A DNA stretch of 64,000 nucleotides, from the NCBI GenBank assembly GCA_007449985.2, contig VIIQ02000223.1, forward strand, positions 1 to 64,000, written 5' to 3'. Source of the DNA: Desmodesmus armatus. Lineage: Eukaryota; Chlorophyta; Chlorophyceae; Sphaeropleales; Scenedesmaceae. The number at the start of each line of letters is the position of its first letter. The stretch's first letter is position 1. Positions 57,901 through 64,000 of the stretch are shown one piece after another. The notes under the pieces were generated by a model. That model was not told the DNA's origin. It did not search any database and saw nothing but the letters and a program-made list of their open reading frames with translations. The position numbers and the translations under genes are program-made.

Positions 57901-60281
57901 GTGAGGATGCGGAGACGAAAATTACAGTCAGGTGTGACATGCACGGTTTGCAGGTGTGATGGCTGCGCACGAATAGACAGAAAGCTACACAGCTGCCCAG
58001 TGCGGGGTGCAAGCCTGGTGACGTTTCGTGACTGCAGACGAGCTTGGAGCTGTGTGTGCCAGTGGCCAGTTGCAGAGAAGGGGTTATTTGAGGGAGGAAT
58101 AGATGTCACGGGAGATGTGCAGGTGTGTTTTTGGCATGGGTGTGCACCATTTCATAGCACTCCATCCGTCACGCCCAAAGCTCCTAATTGGATACAGTAA
58201 TTGGCCACCCACCCTCACACATCCACAACACCCCACACGCTGCGCCAACACCCCTCCCTCCGGCCCCTCACCTGCAGTTGGGCTGCCAGTGCAGCATGCT
58301 TGGCAGCAGACTGCGGGGTCCTCCCCGGCGTGCGGCTCCTGCTGCTGCCTGGCTCAGACGATGCCCCACACCCTCCCTCAGCATCAGAGCCTGGCGTCAC
58401 GCTGCGGCTGCGGCCGACCACGATACCACCAGGCGCCAAAGCCGCCCCCTGGCCCTCTGCTCCCACCTGCCCGCTGCAGCTGCTGCTCCTGCCCGCAGGT
58501 CCCTCTGCCACAGCTGGGGGAGTGCTGCTCCGGCTGCGCCCAGTGACACCAACACCAGCAGCAGCAGCAGCACCCTGGCCCAATCCCACCAGCCCCCCAC
58601 TGCTGCTGTTGCTCCTGCCGGCAGGGAACACTGTAGCAGCTGGGGGAGTGCTACTACGGCTGCGCGCAATCACAGCACCAGCAGCAGCACCCCGGCTCAC
58701 TCCCAACAGCTCCCCACCGCCAACACTGCTGTTGCTCCTGCCTGCAGGGCCCACTGTAGTAGCTGGGGGAGTGCTGCTGCGGCTGCGCGCCAGACGGCTG
58801 GCCTCAAGACCATCCACAGCAGGAGTGGCGCAGGGCTGGGGCACGGCTGTGCGTGCTACAGTGCGACCGCCGGCCGGTGGGGTGATGCTGTAAGGCACCA
58901 GGCCTCCAGCAGGCATCCCTTGCGGCCAAGAGGGTCCCCCAGGAGTGACCATGGCTGTGAAGTGACCCTCCAGCCCCCCCGGAGTGGCCACTGGGGTCAT
59001 GCCCGGCTTGCAGCCCCTGGCCTGCATGAGCATAGCAGCAGGCAGTGGGGTGCAGCCGTAGGGGGTGCTGCTACCAGCACCTGCGCCGTGCAGGACAGAG
59101 GGCGTGAAGGAGCCACCCGCGTAGCTGATGCCAGGTGCTGCTGCTGCAGGGGGTGCATCAGCAGGCGTGCTGCTGCCTTGCAGATCTGCAGGATGCCTGC
59201 TGCTGCTGCTGGCTGGCGCTGCGGCTGCATGCTGGGCATTGCCTCCTGAGTTGACCCCGCACGCAGCAGGCAGCATGTCGACGTAAGACTCGTCCACGTC
59301 CCATGCAGCGACACCCGCAGGCGCTGCTGCTGTAGCTCCCACAGCTGCAGCATCCCCATTGTCCGTCCCTGCTGCTGCTGTCGCCGTCACTGTCACTGCT
59401 GCTGTCCCTTTTGGGGATGGCTGGGGGCTCGGCCTTGCAGACCGGGAGGGCCGTGCTGGGGCAGCAGCAGCGCCAGCGCCAGTGGCAGTGTGGCGGGAGC
59501 CATTGGCGGTACTGTCCCTGCTGCTGCGCACGAGTGACGCCCTGCTGCTGTTGTTGCGGTTGGACAGTCCAGTCGCTGCAGCCGCAACCACTGATGCCTT
59601 CTCTGCCGCGGATGGCTTGCCGCCTGCTGATGCTACTGCTGCAGATGCTGAAGCGCTGCTAGTTCCTGCAGCTGGTGCTCCTGCCCCGCGCGCCGAACTG
59701 CTGGAGGGCCGCACTGCAGGACAGCGGCGGCTGTTGCTGCCGGCATGGTCCGCTGGCGCGCCTGCTGCGCCCTGTGCTGACCGGGGAGTGATTGACTTGC
59801 GTCCCTTGGCTGCAGAAGCGGCTGCTGCTGCATGCGTCCCGTCAGTCCTACCCAGCCTGGGCGCAGACACTGCCCTGCTGCCCCCTGTGCTGGCCCTGCC
59901 TCCGCTGCTTGCTGTGCCAGTGGCAGACGCGCTGCTGACTCTGGCATTGTGTGCTGACAGCGGTTGGGTCCTGCTGCTGCCGCATGGGCCAGCACGGACA
60001 GCTGCGGTTTGCCGGGAAGCTGCAGGAGGAGCAGCAGCAGATGCTGCTGTGCTTCTGCTGGGGAACAGAGTGCTGGGGAGGGACGCCCTAGCCCTGCTGC
60101 TGCGTTGGGAGTGACCCATCTGGTCATCTCGGCCAGAAGCAGAGTCCCTGTGCGCAGCGGCTTCTGGTGCGTTGCTGCTGCTTAGCTTGCTGGACTTGTA
60201 GTGGAGGCTGGAGTGTGCTGGCCGTTTTACTGCAGCAGTAGCTCCTGGGACCTCGTAGATGCTCTCAAGAGTGGTGCGCAT
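51978..60281 (-). CDS. Giant Ser/Ala/Pro-rich protein, about 2,200 residues
   Basis: Minus-strand exons: 60281-58272, 57884-56479, 55474-53521, 53244-51978. Start MRTTLESIYEVPGATAAVKR. Phases agree at each junction. Exon one is Ser/Arg/Ala-rich and carries three to four repeats with core RSRSSTPPA. Exon two begins SLELTWGQYKETSGGR. Exon three begins VAARLADFSIQQYTLSHPQD and ends with RAAFFDVPEVGTPLFPPHT and ALSARKLSHIGR. Exon four includes VFVIDSPDSFDGFTSGSD and KMLSKARQFLRSAMPRGG, ending AMSDTSFITTRSRRR. The many Ser-Pro and Thr-Pro sites and islands of ordinary sequence in a disordered background suggest a scaffold, but I recognise no family. At least five frame changes (near 57.58, 55.0, 54.93, 54.1, 52.95 and 52.24 kb) lie at G/C runs and look like assembly indels. 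Confidence 0.55.
55451..56215 (-). repeat. Seven-unit ladder of an exon start with acceptor
   Basis: The start of the exon at 55474 (VAARLADFSIQQYTLSHP and its CACCAG acceptor) recurs at about 55569, 55695, 55823, 55939, 56064 and 56187. Period is about 117-128 bp, and most units contain a G run. Units three and five resemble each other most, as do four and six, giving a two-unit higher-order period of about 245 bp. Confidence 0.92.
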
Positions 60282-62184
60282 GGTGACGCAAGCTGTGCTC
60301 TTCCTGCTGCTGGCCCTGCGCACGCCTGCATCTGCAGCAGCGGTTGCAGCGGTGCAGACCCCCAGCTGCTGCTGCTGTGGCCTACAAGCTGCAGTACGGC
60401 TGGAAGTCGAGGTAAGGGACCCTGTAGAGGCCCTTGCACCCCTCTTTGAATGCCCTAAGGAAGCCCTGCAGCAGTGGCCCAGCAACAGCAGCAGGTGGTG
60501 TTCAAGTCCTGTTTCAGGCTGTTGCACCGCTTTCAAAATCACAACATCGACGTTCAGAACGCGCACGAGTGTCGTCAACGCACCTCGTTGGGCGAGCATA
60601 GCTGGGCAGACAGTCATTGTTGAGTTCATCAGCACCATCAACTCCAGCTGGCTCAGCAGCATCCCCATGCTGCTTGCTCAACATGTTATCAGAGCGCAAC
60701 GATCAGTCTGTTAAGTAAACGTTGTGTGGCCAACATCAGCGAGCTTGTGTGAACGGCACCAGAGTGCAGCTAAGGCCCCATGAGCAGTTACGATTTGATT
60801 GGAGCCCCCTTTCAAAACTCATCATCGTGTGAGTATCCGCACACCCTGCTGAGCCGAGCAACGTGCTGGTGCAGCTGCCCCAGTTCAAATCGTCGTTGGT
60901 CAATAACCGTCACACAACTGCTTGGTGGCTTGTTTAGTTTCATTGTGTGAGCTTCTTAGCACCCTCAGTGCCGTTTCCACCCTTTACATCCAGTCTTCTC
61001 AGCCGGACACCGCACCTTACAGCTGCCAGGCTGGCAGCGCGAGGGGTGCCAGCCTGGCACGGGTGGCGCACTCCTCCCCTGGTGGTATTCACATCTTGAA
61101 CACGTGGGAGTTGTGCATTTGTGCCTGTTCAGCAGCTGTTGTTTTGCATCTCAGACACATTGTGGCTCAGACTGTCATGCCTGTACCATGCCTGTACAGC
61201 CAGTTGCCGGCGGCTTTGAGTTGCGTGATCAAGCTGTGAGTGTGGACTAGGACAGATACCATCACGTTTGATCAATCATGACTGCAGGAATGCACCAGGA
61301 CCGAATCGTGCGCCATCATCAAGTCTGATCCATCATCTTGCAGCTGTGACCGTCACAGCTGCAGCTTGAGCCTCAGCTAAGGCTCAATCGGGCTGGGTTG
61401 ATTCTCTAGGCCGTATGGCTGGGTGTGCTGCTCTGTCTTGAGATGACTTGCGGCACGGCACGCCTGGTCTACTGATGCTAGCAGCAAGATGCACAGCACA
61501 GCCTTAGCACAGCGACGCATTTTCACCTTCACTCCCTTTCTTTACGCCCATCTCACACCCCGTCTCATTCCGGATCCCTGCCCCGGAATGTTACGAATTC
61601 GACTTTCCCCTTGCAACTCGTAACACCACCAGCCCCAGTATGTTACAAGTACACATGTTGCTGTGAAGCTCAACCTGAAGGAGCTCATGGCAGCCACTCA
61701 CCCACAATACAAAGGTAACATACAATCCGACAGAGGACAGTTCTCAAGACTCAAGTTGACCTGAGATACATAGGACCGGAGACCTCTTAAACCCTGAATA
61801 AAAAAACCTTGCCAGATCGCACAGCGCTAAAACTCTGAGAGCCGAACCCTGCGCCGCCACATAGATGATGCCACACAGGTAATCATCAGTCACACAGGTC
61901 ATCATCAGTCACACCTAATTCATGTCAATGATGTCACATCCTTTGCAGGCCTGGCTCAAACACAGCAAAGAGTCAACATGCCAATGTCATAAAATCCCTC
62001 ACAGCCTTGTAACCTTGCCGGACATCCCCCAAGCACCTGCCACTGGCAGGAATCAGATCACATTGTTGAAAGAATCAAGCAGTGTTGAGTTGACAGTTGG
62101 TGTTGGGGTTGGGTAGAACCAGGGAGGCAGAATCAGTCATCCTGCTGTCACAATCAGTCATCCTGCAGCTGCATGACAGCGTGC
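60282..62184. other. Intergenic, no gene seen
   Basis: Lies between the start of the giant gene and the 3' end of the right-hand TPR paralogue. The base composition is more AT-rich than the genes. No exon is supported. It should hold the promoter of the giant gene. Confidence 0.5.
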
Positions 62185-64000
62185 CTACACCTTCTTGTGG
62201 CCATTGTTGGGGTCATCTGAATGTCTGCTGTCAAGCATCGGGTGTGTGTGTGTGTCATCCTCCCAGGTGTACTCTCCCTCGTGGTTGAGTCCCTCTGGGT
62301 GTGTGTCATTGTTCCTGCAGGTCTGCGCTGCCTCTGTTGCTGTCTCTGCTGCTATCTGGATGCCCCAGGGCCTGCACATCTCACTGATCTTGTCAACCAG
62401 CGGGAACATCCTGCACAGCACAGCACAGCACAGCACAGCACATCACAGCACAACACAACAATCAGCACAGCACTTGAAATCACTACATAGGGCTCGTGCA
62501 CCCGTGCAAGCGCCAGTTTACCTTGCTTGCCTTAGCCTGTGAATACTTCAAAGCCAGAGGAACTTGCATCAAAATCATGTTGGCCTTGCAAGGCAGTGCA
62601 TGGTCCTTTGGGTGCAACTTTGTGAAAGATGTTCCTGCAGCTGCTGCTGGGTCATGCCCACCGCCCACCTGTGTGCCAGATGAAGCTCCATGGGCCTGCA
62701 AGGCCGCGCATCCTGCGGGTTCAGCATGGCTTGCAGCAGCACACGCCGCACCGCATGCAGGCCTGGTGTGCCCAGGGTCATAAGGGACGCCTTGATCATG
62801 CCAGTGTGGTTGTTAGCCACCGACACCACATGCCTGCAGGAAGCAGCGGAATCACACACACACAGGAAGGTGCAGAAGGGTGTGTGCATGGAGCTACAAA
62901 GCAAGGTAGAAGACACGACCCATGGTTATGGCTTTCTCTGCGCATGATAGTGCAAAGTAAAGCACTGATAGACACATGCTGCACACACTGCCAAGCTGTC
63001 CTGCCAAGCAGGGTGCATCAGTACAAGCCTGTTAGGCCCCTCGTACCTGATGAGTCCGCTCTTTCTGTGCTGCAACGGCATGTCTGTCCAGCTGATAGAC
63101 CACTGCTCTGGCAGTTGCCGCAGCTGCTCGGGCCGCTTCAGGCCGGCACAGCTGCTGGGCAGTGCTGATACCCGCAGCAGCCCGCTGGCCACTGCCATGG
63201 CCCGTGCATCGTCCATGTCGCCCCGCAAAGTGGAGCAGGCATACCACCGGCTCTGCGACGAATACCTGCGTAAACAGAGACACACATGAGTGAGACCGTG
63301 CGAACTTTCCAGGCAAAGCGTCTGCAGAACAGGCGTGACTAAAGCCAGCACATGCCACAGCTCTGTTGCCGCAAGTTCGCATGTGTGACATTGTTGCCTG
63401 CATCACCAGGGCCACTCAGGGCACAGGACATGCGTTAAGCTCATTAGTGGCAGGGGTAGTCCAGCACATGTGTGGTACACACCAGCACAAGCAAAGGACG
63501 CGTTGGGCAAAAACTGCGCAGAGTTTCAAGCAAGTGGTTGGCAGCAAGCCAGTACACCCATGCAGGGTGTGGCTTGACGGCTGCACAGCAGTGCATGTCT
63601 GCAGGGCACATCCAAGTAAACTGGCATGCACACATGCACACCAAGCATCCCCTGTATGCATGCGGCAAACTGCGCTGCAGGAGTCATACTGCTCTCCTGC
63701 AAGTACAGAAGTTGCCCCAAAACAGCTTGATCCTTGAAGCCCCAGGACCAGCACCCCGTACAAGCGCCCCGCAAGCACCCTGCTTACTTCATAAATATCT
63801 TGCTGACCGCATCATTCTCAGGCTCGGCCGTGCTGAGGAGGGTGTGCAACTCCCGAGGGTCGCTTTTCTCCACGCCCGACCACTTGTAGGCTTGAAGCAT
63901 GCCGCGCATCCCCTCCGCTGGATTGTGCTGGTTGTACTTTGGTATATCATCCACGCCCCACACCTCGTCCAAGTGGCTGCGGACCTCCAGCTGGCGTGCC
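62185..64000 (-). CDS. TPR-protein paralogue, C-terminal exons, runs off the window
   Basis: Minus-strand exons: 63999-63788 (open at the window edge), 63265-63047, 62833-62669, 62410-62185 (TAG). Two of these have exactly the lengths of their counterparts at 31336-31554 (219) and 32146-32310 (165), with the same phases. Shared peptides include DPRELHTLLSTAEPENDA (compare HDPQELVSMVMGPAEE), SSQSRWYACSTLRGDMDDAR, MTLGTPGLHAVRRVL and FPLVDKISEMCRPWGIQIAA. This end of the gene has no TPR. The introns here carry none of the exon-edge copies seen in the left paralogue. Function unknown. Confidence 0.82.

Noticed and set aside
51943..60114. Long plus-strand Ala/Pro/Leu-rich frames opposite the giant minus-strand gene
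   Set aside because: They have no splice-consistent exon borders and no normal-composition segments; the minus strand has phase-consistent exons and islands of ordinary sequence.
61780..61860. CCCTGAATAAAAAAACC considered as a telomere-like tract
   Set aside because: Only a single loosely matching word, with no tandem structure and no exon copy nearby.

Overview
The window looks like nuclear DNA of a chlorophyte green alga, probably a core chlorophyte in the Scenedesmus/Chlamydomonas range. This is inferred from content, not from a search. The signs are small exons with GT-AG introns, very abundant CAG/CTG tracts giving poly-Gln/Ala/Ser, TTTAGGG-type telomere-like repeats, TGTAA motifs after stop codons, CBM1-like and Pro-rich secreted proteins, and ordinary eukaryotic housekeeping genes. 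There is no bacterial, organellar or viral layout. Exon coordinates below were read by hand from reading frame, splice consensus and phase.

Layout. 0.1-1.9 kb (+): the end of an unrecognised gene. 3.6-5.1 kb (-): a 220-residue ankyrin-repeat protein. 5.6-6.9 kb (+): CRIPT, five exons, 99 residues. 6.9-19.4 kb (+): REV1 translesion polymerase, starting only 66 bp after the CRIPT stop. 20.5-23.0 kb (-): a secreted Pro-rich protein with a thioester-domain-like C-terminal half. 23.9-33.0 kb (+): a TPR protein of about 800 residues. 34.1-39.5 kb (+): a type I membrane protein with two CBM1-like domains. 39.5-43.6 kb: mostly repeats. 43.6-45.0 kb (-): a 151-residue secreted protein. 45-47.7 kb: an unclear region with one orphan COG5 exon. 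48.0-50.5 kb (-): an 820-residue Gln/Ser/Ala-rich protein. 52.0-60.3 kb (-): a giant Ser/Ala/Pro-rich protein. 62.2-64.0 kb (-): the C-terminal exons of a paralogue of the 23.9-33.0 kb TPR gene, in opposite orientation and running off the window.

The most striking feature is not a gene. Inside intron after intron there are degenerate extra copies of the edge of the neighbouring exon together with its splice site, typically 50-150 bp, one to six per intron. I count about 30 in at least six genes. Several copies stop exactly where a short telomere-like tract begins, or sit beside a run of ten or more G. One cleanly shows a duplication at 5-6 bp of microhomology. The right-hand TPR paralogue has the same exons without extra copies, so the duplications are younger than that gene pair. 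A separate element with a conserved hairpin lies just before the acceptor of three introns in two genes and behaves like an introner.

Several long coding exons change frame at homopolymers or triplet tracts. I take most of these as assembly indels, so protein lengths for REV1, the CBM1-like protein and the giant Ser-rich protein are approximate.
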